This document shows positions 1-6,676 of a DNA stretch of 7,062 nucleotides, in pieces (the stretch's first letter is position 1; each line of letters opens with the position of its first letter). Origin of the DNA: Gammaproteobacteria bacterium (GTDB lineage Bacteria; Pseudomonadota; Gammaproteobacteria; Pseudomonadales; Pseudohongiellaceae). The stretch is from positions 1 to 7,062 of the forward strand of contig NYWC01000114.1 in NCBI GenBank assembly GCA_002684935.1, written 5' to 3'. A model generated the notes under the pieces. That model had not been told where the DNA came from, did not search any database, and was given only the letters and a program-made list of their open reading frames with translations. A program made the translations under genes and the position numbers.

Positions 1-36
1 AGTATTAGTTTTAATTATGAGTTTATAATTTGCCAT
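1..36 (-). CDS. Next tail gene, 5' end only (partial)
   Basis: The first 12 codons of a gene that runs off the window read MANYKLIIKTNT. Its ATG lies inside the tape measure stop codon (TAATG, 1-base overlap), the same junction used between the chaperone T frame and the tape measure gene. A weak GGTG sits about 7 bases before the ATG, so translation is probably coupled to the gene before it. In siphovirus tail modules this position is normally held by a distal tail or minor tail protein, but 12 residues cannot show which. The start is supported only by the overlap and by the frame staying open to the edge. Confidence 0.5.
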   Translation of the reverse strand, partial: MANYKLIIKTNT

Positions 37-3000
37 TATGCTGCACCATAGGGATTAAGAATTCCCCCCGAACGTTTTTGATTTTGAAGTTCCTTTTGAA
101 CAGCAGCAGCAATAACAATTCCTAAATCTTGTCCTTGTCCTTCACTATTTTGACTCGTATTACCGTTACTATCAATTGCAACATTTACAGTAACATTACT
201 ATTTTGTCCGACCCCGTTCATACTTACAGGAATTGATTTACCGTCAGGAAGCGGTACAATTGCTTCATTATGTCGACCCTCTCCTACAAGACCAACAGTA
301 GGTTGAGTTGCAATTCCACCCTTGGCATATGCTGCAGAACGAAAGCCACCTTTTGCGATTCCACCGTTTGCGAAAAATAATGTTGCAAGCGTTCCAAAAA
401 TACCTCCGGCACCTCCGCCGCCCATGCCTCCGAAAAGAGTCCCTAAAAGGTCTGGTAAACTACTAAAAAGACCTCCTAGATCTTTTGTTAATGTACTAAA
501 AATAGAACCAAAGTCAGTTCCCAAGTCTACAAAAAGGTTGCCAAGATTTTCCAAGAAAGGAGCATCATTGCCCCCAAAAAGACCCTTCATATTATCTGTA
601 AAACTTGTAAAAAGTCTCGTAAGCCCGCTTGCGCCGCCCTCACTAGAGGCGACAACTTCCTCTAAAACTCCTGCACCTGTAGCAGGCATTGAAGAAGGGT
701 CACTTCGTCGAGCCGCAGAATCATCTCTACCTGCTTTTTTACCTATTAAATTGCCGAAAAGAGTAGCAAAAGGCCCCTGCTCATTAGTTCCAGTAGTAGT
801 TCCAGAGGAGTTCTTTACTTCTTGTACAAGATTTGTAGGGGTTGGAACTTTTCCAGGTACAGTTGTAGCAAGACCTTCTTGATGCCCTTCTTTTATTTTT
901 TGTTTAACTACTTCGGCTCCTTCCATGTGAGCTTGTCGAATTTTGTCTTCAGGAGTTCCAAAAAGAGCTCCAGTAATTTTTTCAGTTATCTGTTTTGCAA
1001 GGGTATCTGCAACAGCGGATAGAGTTGCTTTTGCAATTTTTAACATTGCATCTTTTATACTGCTTTCATCACCTTTAATAAGTTCTGCAATACCTCCTTG
1101 AGTTGCTCCTTCAAATGCAGCTTTTGCCGAATTTGAAAGTTCAAGGAATGCATCACTTTGCTGACGTACTGTTTCAAGCTGCTCTCGAAGCAGTCCAAGC
1201 TGCAAATCAAGTTGTTTAGCCCTAGAGCTATCCTGGGCTATCTCTTCTTCTGTTAAAAGGGCTCTCTCCCCTTGAATTTTTCCAATTTGATCTAGTATAT
1301 TTCTTTGTTTAAACTCGTTATCTAATAAGCCTTTTTGAAGAGGAGTTAGGTTCCTCATACTTTTTTCTTTTAAAATTAGAGTTTTTGTTTGCTGAAGAAG
1401 TACAGAATTTTCTATCGCTAAGAGTCTATTATTTTTTTCTTGCAGTTCTTCAAGGACCTCTCTAACTGTTATCTTTTCTCTTTCCTCTTGAGTCATTCCT
1501 TTAAGTATTCGAAGTACTGCTTCTCCTCCTTCTGTATCTTGAAATACTTTTAAGAAAGATTCGTCTTGATTGCCATCTGCCATAGCTCCAGTAACAGAAT
1601 CTAGAGCATTTTTTGTAATATCCATACTTCTTGAAAATTCTGTATTTGTCTGAACTAAAGAACTAGTAAAATCTGCATATTCTTCTCCTATTTGCTTCAA
1701 GGATTTAAATGCTGCTCCTTGATCCACAAGGGCCGTGTTACTTGTTTTTAGTAGAGCGGGTAGTTTAATGACAAATTCTAGTAAATTTTCTGCATTAGTT
1801 TTAAAATCTTCCGAAGTTAAATTGCCCGTGCCTGCTCTAGCAGATTTTATTGCATTTTGAAAAGCTAGAACTCTAGTACTTAATTGATTATAAGCGGTAT
1901 CCAGTTCGGTGGTATCTTTCCCTGCTCGTTGTAAAATGTCTCGCTGTAACTCTATACTTGTTTTTAACTCGGCTAAACTTCCTACAAATTCTTGAATATT
2001 AGTATTAGAGAAATCTAGTTTAGAAAGCCCTAAAACTCCGGAAGAATCTTCTTTTAAACCCTCTAATGAAAGAGATAATTTTTCAAAAGGGCTAAAGTTT
2101 AAGTTAGAAATTGTATTAGCTAAATCAACTATATTCTCTTGAACAGTGCCGCTTTTATTTATAAGACCGTTCAAAATTTCTGAAACAGCTTCATTTTGCT
2201 CTGCGGCCGCTTCTCTAACTGCTTTGGTTAGTTCGAGGGCTTTAAGAAGAGCAGGGTCTTTTAATTTCTCTAAAAGTTCCTTAATAATTCCTAAAGCAGT
2301 AAATAATAAACCAATTAAGCCAGCGGCTCCAATAATTTTACTTGCTACTCTTCCTAACTGATTTGTTAAAGCAGTCATTGTTCCCATAACTTTGCCATGA
2401 GTAGCTTGTAGACTAAACATCTCAGCCTTAGCACTAGCTACATATCTTTTAAAACCTGAAGTATTTTGTGCAATCATTGCTTCATGATTGGCTTTAATAA
2501 TTGCAACATCTCGAGTAACAGCTTGTCGAGTAGTCTTACTATAATCTATTACTTTTGAGTTAGCAGCAGTAGTTGTTCTTTCGAGGGCTGCAATTTCTCT
2601 TCCACCAATATCCCCGGAAGCTATGTTTTTTCCTAAAGTAGAACGCTCCTCAGGAAGAGCCGCTTGTATTCTTTTTGTTGCAGCATCTGCCGCCTCGCCA
2701 ATATCTGCGAGCGCAGGAGCAACCGGCACAATTGCTTTTAAAACTCCCTGACCAAGTAGAGTAAAAGCTCCTGCAAGAGCGAGTACATTATTTGACAATG
2801 CTCCTGCAAAAAACTCTGCAATAGGGTTTAATGCCCCTTTTATATTTTTTAAAAGATCATTAAATGCTTTTCCAAGTTTTGCTACTTTATTTACTTGACC
2901 CCCAAGATCATCAAATTTTTGATTGCCTTGTTCAAGGATTTCATTTACTACTGCTTGGGTTCTTTGATATGCAGTAAGATCTTTTGCATTTTTATTAAGT

Positions 3001-3626
3001 GCTGTCCCGTACTTCTCTGTTGCAGTTTCCAAACGAAGAATAATACCTAATTCGTCTAAAAGTTCTGGTTCAGCTTTTGTAGCACCACGAACAAGACGAT
3101 CAAAAGAGTCACTTAAATCTCTACCAAGAGCTAAAGAGGCATTTTTAGCCACTTTTGCAAGCCCTGTTAGCTGTTCACTATTTAATCCAGAAGCAGTACC
3201 AATTGATACTGCTTGAGCAGCCTCTTGAAATGTAAGTACACCATCAGTGGCTTCCTGAATACGAGAAGTTAAAAGAGAAAGAGAAGTACCTGTAGATTTT
3301 GCAAAGTTTTCTTGGCTTTCTTGTACAACTCTTAAATCCGCAGCAGACTTAAAAAAGCTAAACGCAGCTGTTACCGCAAATATATTAGCGGCAAGAGTCG
3401 CATAAGCAGGTACAAGACCTCCAGAGATGCCCTGAGCCATTTTTGAAAAGTTTTTGGTTCCATTTGCAGAGGTTTGTGCGGCACCTTTGAGATTTCGATC
3501 AGCGGTACGGGCAGATTTTCCCGTGGTATCTAATGCGGCCCCTAGCTTATTAGCTTCGACGGCTATACGTTTTGTAGTGCCTTTATCATCTATAACTACG
3601 TCAATAAAAACTTTATTGTTTGCCAT
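36..3626 (-). CDS. Tail tape measure protein
   Basis: This 1196-residue protein would set tail length and sit inside the tail tube until DNA ejection. What is seen: an N-terminal hydrophobic segment at about 69-92, further hydrophobic stretches at about 272-310 and 430-450, and a long Glu/Lys/Gln-rich helical and coiled-coil-like middle (about 450-900). Near the C-terminus are Phe-spaced 11-residue repeats (1029-1072), a Gly-rich hydrophobic stretch, and a Gly-rich tail with GLVGEG (1112-1117) and EAIVPL (1121-1126), a pattern common at the C-termini of tape measure proteins. It is the longest gene and directly follows the two-frame chaperone, which is the expected place. No lysozyme or peptidase motif was recognised. 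The ATG overlaps the T-frame stop (TAATG) and has no Shine-Dalgarno, so it probably depends on coupled translation. By the usual 0.15 nm per residue rule the tail would be near 180 nm, which is an inference. Confidence 0.93.
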   Translation of the reverse strand: MANNKVFIDVVIDDKGTTKRIAVEANKLGAALDTTGKSARTADRNLKGAAQTSANGTKNFSKMAQGISGGLVPAYATLAANIFAVTAAFSFFKSAADLRVVQESQENFAKSTGTSLSLLTSRIQEATDGVLTFQEAAQAVSIGTASGLNSEQLTGLAKVAKNASLALGRDLSDSFDRLVRGATKAEPELLDELGIILRLETATEKYGTALNKNAKDLTAYQRTQAVVNEILEQGNQKFDDLGGQVNKVAKLGKAFNDLLKNIKGALNPIAEFFAGALSNNVLALAGAFTLLGQGVLKAIVPVAPALADIGEAADAATKRIQAALPEERSTLGKNIASGDIGGREIAALERTTTAANSKVIDYSKTTRQAVTRDVAIIKANHEAMIAQNTSGFKRYVASAKAEMFSLQATHGKVMGTMTALTNQLGRVASKIIGAAGLIGLLFTALGIIKELLEKLKDPALLKALELTKAVREAAAEQNEAVSEILNGLINKSGTVQENIVDLANTISNLNFSPFEKLSLSLEGLKEDSSGVLGLSKLDFSNTNIQEFVGSLAELKTSIELQRDILQRAGKDTTELDTAYNQLSTRVLAFQNAIKSARAGTGNLTSEDFKTNAENLLEFVIKLPALLKTSNTALVDQGAAFKSLKQIGEEYADFTSSLVQTNTEFSRSMDITKNALDSVTGAMADGNQDESFLKVFQDTEGGEAVLRILKGMTQEEREKITVREVLEELQEKNNRLLAIENSVLLQQTKTLILKEKSMRNLTPLQKGLLDNEFKQRNILDQIGKIQGERALLTEEEIAQDSSRAKQLDLQLGLLREQLETVRQQSDAFLELSNSAKAAFEGATQGGIAELIKGDESSIKDAMLKIAKATLSAVADTLAKQITEKITGALFGTPEDKIRQAHMEGAEVVKQKIKEGHQEGLATTVPGKVPTPTNLVQEVKNSSGTTTGTNEQGPFATLFGNLIGKKAGRDDSAARRSDPSSMPATGAGVLEEVVASSEGGASGLTRLFTSFTDNMKGLFGGNDAPFLENLGNLFVDLGTDFGSIFSTLTKDLGGLFSSLPDLLGTLFGGMGGGGAGGIFGTLATLFFANGGIAKGGFRSAAYAKGGIATQPTVGLVGEGRHNEAIVPLPDGKSIPVSMNGVGQNSNVTVNVAIDSNGNTSQNSEGQGQDLGIVIAAAVQKELQNQKRSGGILNPYGAA
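411..614 (-). repeat. 11-residue Phe repeats in tape measure protein
   Basis: Four tandem 11-residue units follow the pattern G-x-[L/I]-F-x-x-L-x-x-[D/L]-[F/L], with Gly at 1029, 1040, 1051 and 1062 and Phe at 1032, 1043, 1054 and 1065. Two more [L]-F pairs upstream (Phe 1006 and 1017) are also 11 apart, followed by a 15-residue gap. Regular aromatic spacing of 11 residues is known from tape measure proteins of other siphoviruses and fits a helix with one face packing against partners or the tube wall. The repeat is at protein level, and the DNA copies have diverged. Confidence 0.75.
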
Positions 3627-4057
3627 TAGCCGCGCACGTTATGGGTGTACTTATTTCCACCTCCTGCAGACTTTGCTTTTCGCTCTTCTGCTTTACGTTT
3701 TTTCTCTGATTCTTCTGCTTTATATGAGACTATAACATTTTCATATAATTTCATAAAAAATAACGTTTCTTTTTTATTTTCTATTTCATATAATTCGAAA
3801 AGTTGATTACATTGCGTCCAATCTTTTCCTAAATATGTGCCTGACATTCCATCCCAGTTGTCTGACAAAAAGCTGAATATAAAAAATGCCACTTGAACCT
3901 CCTCGGGAAAATCCGAAGAATCGAGCGGCATTTTTGCTGGGTCTGGTTCTTGTCCTAATTGCTCACAGATAAGTAAGTATTTATCTACATCAATCTGCGA
4001 ACTATCTTTTACAAAGCGTTCAAGTAATCTTTTTACTTCAATTACTTGTTGCTGGTA
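3626..4057 (-). CDS. Tail assembly chaperone, T-frame segment
   Basis: This is the 143-residue portion read only after the -1 frameshift, equivalent in position to lambda gene T. The frame is open from the slip site to the TAA at 3626. It includes a conserved-looking stretch at segment residues 27-70 (KYLLICEQLG, EPDPAKMPL, SDFPEEVQVAF), an NWDGMSGTYLGKDW stretch, and a highly charged Lys/Glu/Arg tail before a short Gly run. The first ATG in this frame is at 3931, but it has no usable Shine-Dalgarno (an AGGA lies about 20 bases away). The protein-like sequence also begins well before it, so a 101-residue free-standing gene from 3931 is probably an annotation artefact. In lambda the T part recruits the tube protein while G binds the tape measure protein. 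The same role here is inferred. Confidence 0.75.
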   Translation of the reverse strand, partial: YQQQVIEVKRLLERFVKDSSQIDVDKYLLICEQLGQEPDPAKMPLDSSDFPEEVQVAFFIFSFLSDNWDGMSGTYLGKDWTQCNQLFELYEIENKKETLFFMKLYENVIVSYKAEESEKKRKAEERKAKSAGGGNKYTHNVRG

Positions 4058-4470
4058 AAATTTTCGAGGTCACCTACTGTTTCCGTTACCCAAGTATCAA
4101 AATCATTTGCATTCTTCATAAGAAGCTCTGCATTTTCTTGAGTAAATGGCAATGTACCTTCAGGATCAAGTTCAGAAATATCAACCAAAAGAAGCTCTTC
4201 TAAGTATCGAAGTTTCAGCCCTTTCCATCCTTTAATTACTGCCTTACAGTACTCAGTAAGAAACTTTTCTTCATTCAGCTCTTCTTCTGGCTGACGAGTC
4301 TTCTTACTAAACTTTGTAGTAATACACTTCTTACGAAGTTTTAACAACTCTTCTCGGGCTAGATAGCACAGATCTACTGTCATATCCGCACAGCCTGGAA
4401 AATCAAGTGTTACAGTTTTACTAGGAGTCATTAGACTCGCGAGAGAAATAGGTGTTTCTTTTTCAGTCAT
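3626..4470 (-). CDS. Tail assembly chaperone G-T fusion by -1 frameshift
   Basis: The product is G residues 1-138 (4470-4057) joined, after slipping back one base, to the T frame (base 4057 read again, ending at 3626). This gives 281 residues. Lambda gpGT is 279 residues and gpG 140, so both lengths match closely. Signals seen: slippery heptamer A_AAT_TTT at 4063-4057 in the G frame, an 8-base spacer, then a perfect 8-bp hairpin. The T frame has no stop between the slip site and 3626, while the zero frame stops at 4042 and again at 4033. The arrangement directly before the tape measure gene is the family hallmark. The fusion is expected to be made at a low percentage of G, and the efficiency cannot be read from sequence. 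Confidence 0.85.
4021..4048 (-). promoter_or_regulatory. Frameshift-stimulating hairpin
   Basis: On the transcript CAAGTAAT (4048-4041) pairs perfectly with ATTACTTG (4028-4021) around a 12-base loop, and a T-G wobble could add a ninth pair. It starts 8 bases after the slippery heptamer, the usual 5-9 base spacing for -1 frameshift stimulators, and it contains the G stop codon. The stem is AU-rich with only two G-C pairs, so it is weak alone. Four loop bases AAAG (4032-4029) could pair with CTTT (4016-4013), so a small pseudoknot is possible but speculative. Confidence 0.7.
4042..4470 (-). CDS. Tail assembly chaperone G
   Basis: This 142-residue cytoplasmic assembly factor would bind the tape measure protein and keep it soluble until tube assembly. 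It is not part of the finished tail. The sequence is acidic, apart from a Lys/Arg-rich stretch at 44-58, and mostly helical in appearance. It has a GWKGLKLRYLEELLLVDISE stretch at 81-100 and an ending (residues 112-138) typical of this class, where the Asn-Phe codons near the C-terminus form the slip site. Length and position match lambda gpG (140 residues). The ATG at 4470 is chosen because an AAGGA lies 9 bases upstream and because the promoter at 4541-4513 would begin transcription about 36 bases before it. It is the first gene of the restarted transcription unit. Confidence 0.87.
   Translation of the reverse strand: MTEKETPISLASLMTPSKTVTLDFPGCADMTVDLCYLAREELLKLRKKCITTKFSKKTRQPEEELNEEKFLTEYCKAVIKGWKGLKLRYLEELLLVDISELDPEGTLPFTQENAELLMKNANDFDTWVTETVGDLENFTSNK
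4057..4063 (-). promoter_or_regulatory. -1 ribosomal slippery heptamer A_AAT_TTT
   Basis: In the G frame the codons GAA AAT TTT contain the heptamer A_AAT_TTT, a canonical X_XXY_YYZ site on which both tRNAs can re-pair after moving back one base. It lies four sense codons before the G stop (4042), and the -1 frame then stays open to 3626. Heptamer, spacer and hairpin are all in place. Confidence 0.85.
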
Positions 4471-4479
4471 GCTTTTTTA

Positions 4480-4484
4480 TCCTT
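4480..4484 (-). promoter_or_regulatory. Ribosome binding site of chaperone G
   Basis: AAGGA, within AAAAGGA, lies 9 bases before the ATG at 4470. It decides this start over an upstream out-of-frame ATG at 4501, which lacks a comparable site. Confidence 0.75.
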
Positions 4485-4512
4485 TTAAAGTTGTTGTTCA
4501 TTTGTACCACAT

Positions 4513-4541
4513 ATTATATCGAAGGCAAGGAAAAATGTCAA
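4513..4541 (-). promoter_or_regulatory. Consensus sigma-70 promoter for chaperone/tape measure unit
   Basis: TTGACA (4541-4536), exactly 17 bases, then TATAAT (4518-4513): both hexamers and the spacing match the sigma-70 consensus without a mismatch. An A/T-rich stretch (4553-4542) just before the -35 could act like an UP element. The start of transcription should be near 4506, giving a leader of about 36 bases to the G start at 4470. It sits right after the terminator of the major tail gene, so it would restart transcription of G, GT and the tape measure gene. No operator-like dyad was seen around it. Confidence 0.88.
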
Positions 4542-4560
4542 GAAATATTTTTACCACCTT

Positions 4561-4588
4561 AAAAGAAAAAACCCGCCGAAGCGGGTTT
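4561..4588 (-). terminator. Intrinsic terminator after the major tail gene
   Basis: On the minus-strand transcript an 8-bp stem AAACCCGC / GCGGGTTT (4588-4581 with 4576-4569) closes a UUCG tetraloop in the very stable C(UUCG)G setting. It is followed by TTTCTTTT (4568-4561). It begins 21 bases after the stop codon of the major tail gene, which is a double TAATAA. The other strand has no T-run directly after the stem, so it acts in the minus direction. It should lower read-through from the abundant tube transcript into the chaperone and tape measure genes. Confidence 0.92.
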
Positions 4589-4609
4589 CAGTCAATTTTA
4601 TTATAGTTA

Positions 4610-6154
4610 TTAAGCAGAGACTCCAAACACAGTCATATTAAACTCGTCTACAGTATCAAAGTCATTGGTATATGCACCAAAGTTTGTCTCAAGTGAGATA
4701 ATATCTTCAATATTGTGAGAAGGTACGTCAATGTGAACTTGTGGGAAGTTAAAATTAACACGCGGAGTAGAAGCTGTAGTACCACCAACTTTAAATGTAA
4801 CATTAAAGTCGTTTACAACTTTTGTTAGACCTTTGGTTGGATTTACAAGATCCGCAAAGAAGTCTGCAGAAGCTCCGGTGTTTGAACCATCCGCTCCAGT
4901 ATCATCAAATACTAGATAGCAAGTAAAATTACCTCCAATTGCTCGTGAGCCCGTTACACCCTCGATTGGCTTATTAATTGTACCAATTTCTTCCGGCACA
5001 AGGTAAGTTACATTGTTAGAAATTGTAAGATTACCTCCAGTCAGGGTAAAAGTATAAATACCAGTATCTACGACACCAGAATCAGCAGTGTGAGTGCCCG
5101 TGCCCGCAAGGGCGGTACCTCCATCAGTAGTTGAAGCTGTAAAGGTTGTAGTGCTGGGCGCAGTCTTAACAAATAGTGTAGTATTCCAAGCACTAGCATT
5201 TGAAAGCCCTGCAACACTAGATAGCTTAATTTTGTCGCCAACTGATAGACCATGAGCAGTTCCTGTTGTTACAACTCCTGTAGCCGCAGTGGTAATATCG
5301 GTAATAGCAACTCGCTTACCCTCCATTACATCGGGGTTTTGACCACGAACTTCAAGTTGAGTCAAACGATTTCGAATAAAGTTAGAGGTAGAAGTTACGC
5401 CTGTTGTATAAGCAGCTTTACGAGTGCTCGCTGCAGTAGCTATACCAAACGCCAAGTCATTGTTCGAATCAAGATAGACATCTCCTGTAGTTGCACTAGA
5501 GATAGTAGTTCCTGCTTGAACATTTACTTGACCAGCACTCTTCATATCTGTTACTTCTTTTGCAGAACCTGACCAGTTAGCAGTTGCGATTCCATCAATA
5601 TCAAAATCAACAGAACATTCGTTTACAATTGCGTTTGATAATTTGTATACCATAGGCTCTGCAGCATCTGTCTCGAATACAAAGTATAGAGTAATTTTAG
5701 GAAGCGTAGAACGATTTGATTCTTTAAAGTTCATGCCCCCTGTAGATACATCAAAAACACGAGCGTTTGAGTCACCTACTTTATCTCCAGAGTTGCGATC
5801 ATAATCTGAACTTTCAGTACCTGGTGAAGATCCATGAAGATCCGCACCTGCCATTGCTGCCCAGAGAACTTCGTCTACAAGGTGATGGTTACTACCTTTA
5901 AGAGTGGGTCGAATATAAGTACTAAAAGACCATTCAGCAGGAGCCAAAGAGTCTGTAAAAAGACGTCGGCCCCGACGGCTGATACCTGCAGTACTTTCCA
6001 TTTCGTTCAAACCAATTTCGGTTTGATTAGTAGCCTGAGAAAAACTGAAGCCGTCAAGAACTGGCACTTCCCAAACTCCTTGATGAACGCCAGCATTACT
6101 TGTTAGTTCGACATACAGTTTTGTATCGCGACTAAAATAAAGTTTATCTGCCAT
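4610..6154 (-). CDS. Major tail (tube) protein, long form with inserted domain
   Basis: At 514 residues this would be the main structural protein of the tail tube, polymerising as rings around the tape measure protein. Lambda gpV has 246 residues, so this is about twice that length. What is seen: a soluble, beta-rich sequence without membrane segments; an N-terminal part (1-100) with WEVPVLDGFSFSQ and an RRGRRLF stretch; a middle with many Thr/Ser/Gly residues; an apparent inserted beta module at about 281-366; and a C-terminal part (367-514) with GNFTCYLVFDD and VNFNFPQVHID. The identification rests on position between the tail terminator and the chaperone, on size, on strong expression signals (AGGAG 7 bases before the ATG) and on its own terminator. 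I recognise the general family but cannot name a precise relative. Another beta-rich tail structural protein is possible but less likely here. Confidence 0.85.
   Translation of the reverse strand: MADKLYFSRDTKLYVELTSNAGVHQGVWEVPVLDGFSFSQATNQTEIGLNEMESTAGISRRGRRLFTDSLAPAEWSFSTYIRPTLKGSNHHLVDEVLWAAMAGADLHGSSPGTESSDYDRNSGDKVGDSNARVFDVSTGGMNFKESNRSTLPKITLYFVFETDAAEPMVYKLSNAIVNECSVDFDIDGIATANWSGSAKEVTDMKSAGQVNVQAGTTISSATTGDVYLDSNNDLAFGIATAASTRKAAYTTGVTSTSNFIRNRLTQLEVRGQNPDVMEGKRVAITDITTAATGVVTTGTAHGLSVGDKIKLSSVAGLSNASAWNTTLFVKTAPSTTTFTASTTDGGTALAGTGTHTADSGVVDTGIYTFTLTGGNLTISNNVTYLVPEEIGTINKPIEGVTGSRAIGGNFTCYLVFDDTGADGSNTGASADFFADLVNPTKGLTKVVNDFNVTFKVGGTTASTPRVNFNFPQVHIDVPSHNIEDIISLETNFGAYTNDFDTVDEFNMTVFGVSA
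5057..5314 (-). other. Inserted FCCH-like beta module in the major tail protein
   Basis: Residues 281-366 contain ATGVVTTGTAHGLSVGDKI and a Thr-rich TTTFTAST stretch. This pattern (a turn with [AT]-H-G-[LF]-x-x-G-D-x-[IV]) is often seen in phage structural proteins and is labelled FCCH-like after a ubiquitin-activating-enzyme fold. It lies between two stretches that look like parts of the core tube protein (ending near VMEGK, resuming near IYTFTLTGG). That it is a surface-exposed insertion is inferred from its position and composition. Confidence 0.55.
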
Positions 6155-6161
6155 AGATTAT

Positions 6162-6166
6162 CTCCT
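6162..6166 (-). promoter_or_regulatory. Ribosome binding site of major tail gene
   Basis: AGGAG lies 7 bases before the ATG at 6154. It is the longest match to the anti-Shine-Dalgarno sequence seen in front of an ATG in this window, fitting a highly produced structural protein, and it fixes the start. Confidence 0.75.
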
Positions 6167-6214
6167 ATGTCTTGAAAAGGCCTGGACGTGAACGTTTGTT
6201 CGTGCCAGCATTTT

Positions 6215-6676
6215 CTAGTATCGAACCTCTATAAGAATTTCTCCAACTCCTAAAGGTTCTAATACACCTTCATCAGTATCGATACTAATGATTGTGATTT
6301 GTTGAGTGTACTGCGCTAGACCCATTCTATCGTAGTACACGAATCTACTATTTTCTTCTAAAACTGTTTCGACGTCTTCAAGTAATTCATCAAGAGCATC
6401 TACTGCATCTTCTTGATTTACATAACATCGAATTGTAAGATTTAAAAAACGATCTTTATACTGACCGCCTTGGTACTGTCTACTCTCAGATCCTGCATTT
6501 AAATGCACAGCAGGAAATTCTTCAACTTCGTCCCAAAACTTTAACCGAGGACTTACCTCTGCAATTGCAGTATGATATATACCTCGACCATCAATACCTT
6601 CAATTTTTTCTGCTAAAGCTCTTGTAATAGCAGACCGGCGGCTTGTATACTGTCTGTGTGCTGCTTTTTCCGCCAC
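6215..6676 (-). CDS. Tail terminator protein
   Basis: This 153-residue protein would cap the head-proximal end of the tail tube and stop polymerisation, as lambda gpU does. What is seen: an Arg/Lys-rich N-terminus leading into a helix (15-26), an EFPAVHLNAG strand (53-62), YKDRFLNLTIRCYV (73-86), an acidic helix with EDAVDALDELLEDVETVLEE (89-108), and a closing strand GVGEILIEVRY. This strand-helix-strand pattern and the acidic mid-helix are typical of small tail terminator or tail completion proteins, and the gene lies just before the tube gene. The start is a GTG at 6676 whose G is shared with the TAG stop of the gene before it. AGGAG lies 6 bases upstream, which supports this start. An unrelated minor tail role cannot be excluded from sequence alone. 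Confidence 0.7.
   Translation of the reverse strand: MAEKAAHRQYTSRRSAITRALAEKIEGIDGRGIYHTAIAEVSPRLKFWDEVEEFPAVHLNAGSESRQYQGGQYKDRFLNLTIRCYVNQEDAVDALDELLEDVETVLEENSRFVYYDRMGLAQYTQQITIISIDTDEGVLEPLGVGEILIEVRY

Noticed and set aside
322..882. A 186-residue open frame on the plus strand, rich in Pro, Lys and Ser
   Set aside because: It lies wholly opposite the Gly/Ala/Thr-rich C-terminal part of the tape measure gene, has biased low-complexity composition expected of an antisense shadow, and has no ribosome site or neighbours on that strand.
3929..3931. ATG at 3931 as the start of a free-standing 101-residue T protein
   Set aside because: No ribosome site at the right distance, and the frame stays open and protein-like for 42 codons upstream to the slippery site, so the frameshift explanation is better.
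4463..4501. A 12-codon leader frame (MNNNFKRIKKHD) that begins just after the predicted transcription start and ends 6 bases inside gene G
   Set aside because: It has no Shine-Dalgarno and its ATG would lie about 5 bases from the mRNA 5' end. It is more likely chance, although a leaderless coupling role cannot be ruled out.
4602..4630. A TATAAT-like hexamer at the end of the major tail gene (4607-4602)
   Set aside because: No acceptable -35 lies 16-18 bases upstream (best match TTTGGA), and any transcript would run straight into the terminator.
5252..5572. A 106-residue open frame on the plus strand, rich in Ser and Cys
   Set aside because: It is antisense to the major tail gene, its Ser/Cys-rich composition mirrors the Thr/Ala-rich coding strand, and no start signals were seen.
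6182..6208. An imperfect hairpin in the 60-base gap before the major tail gene (CTGG/CCAG outer and GAAC/GTTC inner stems)
   Set aside because: The stem is broken by an internal loop and a bulge and no T-run follows, so it is not a convincing terminator. At most it is a minor mRNA structure.
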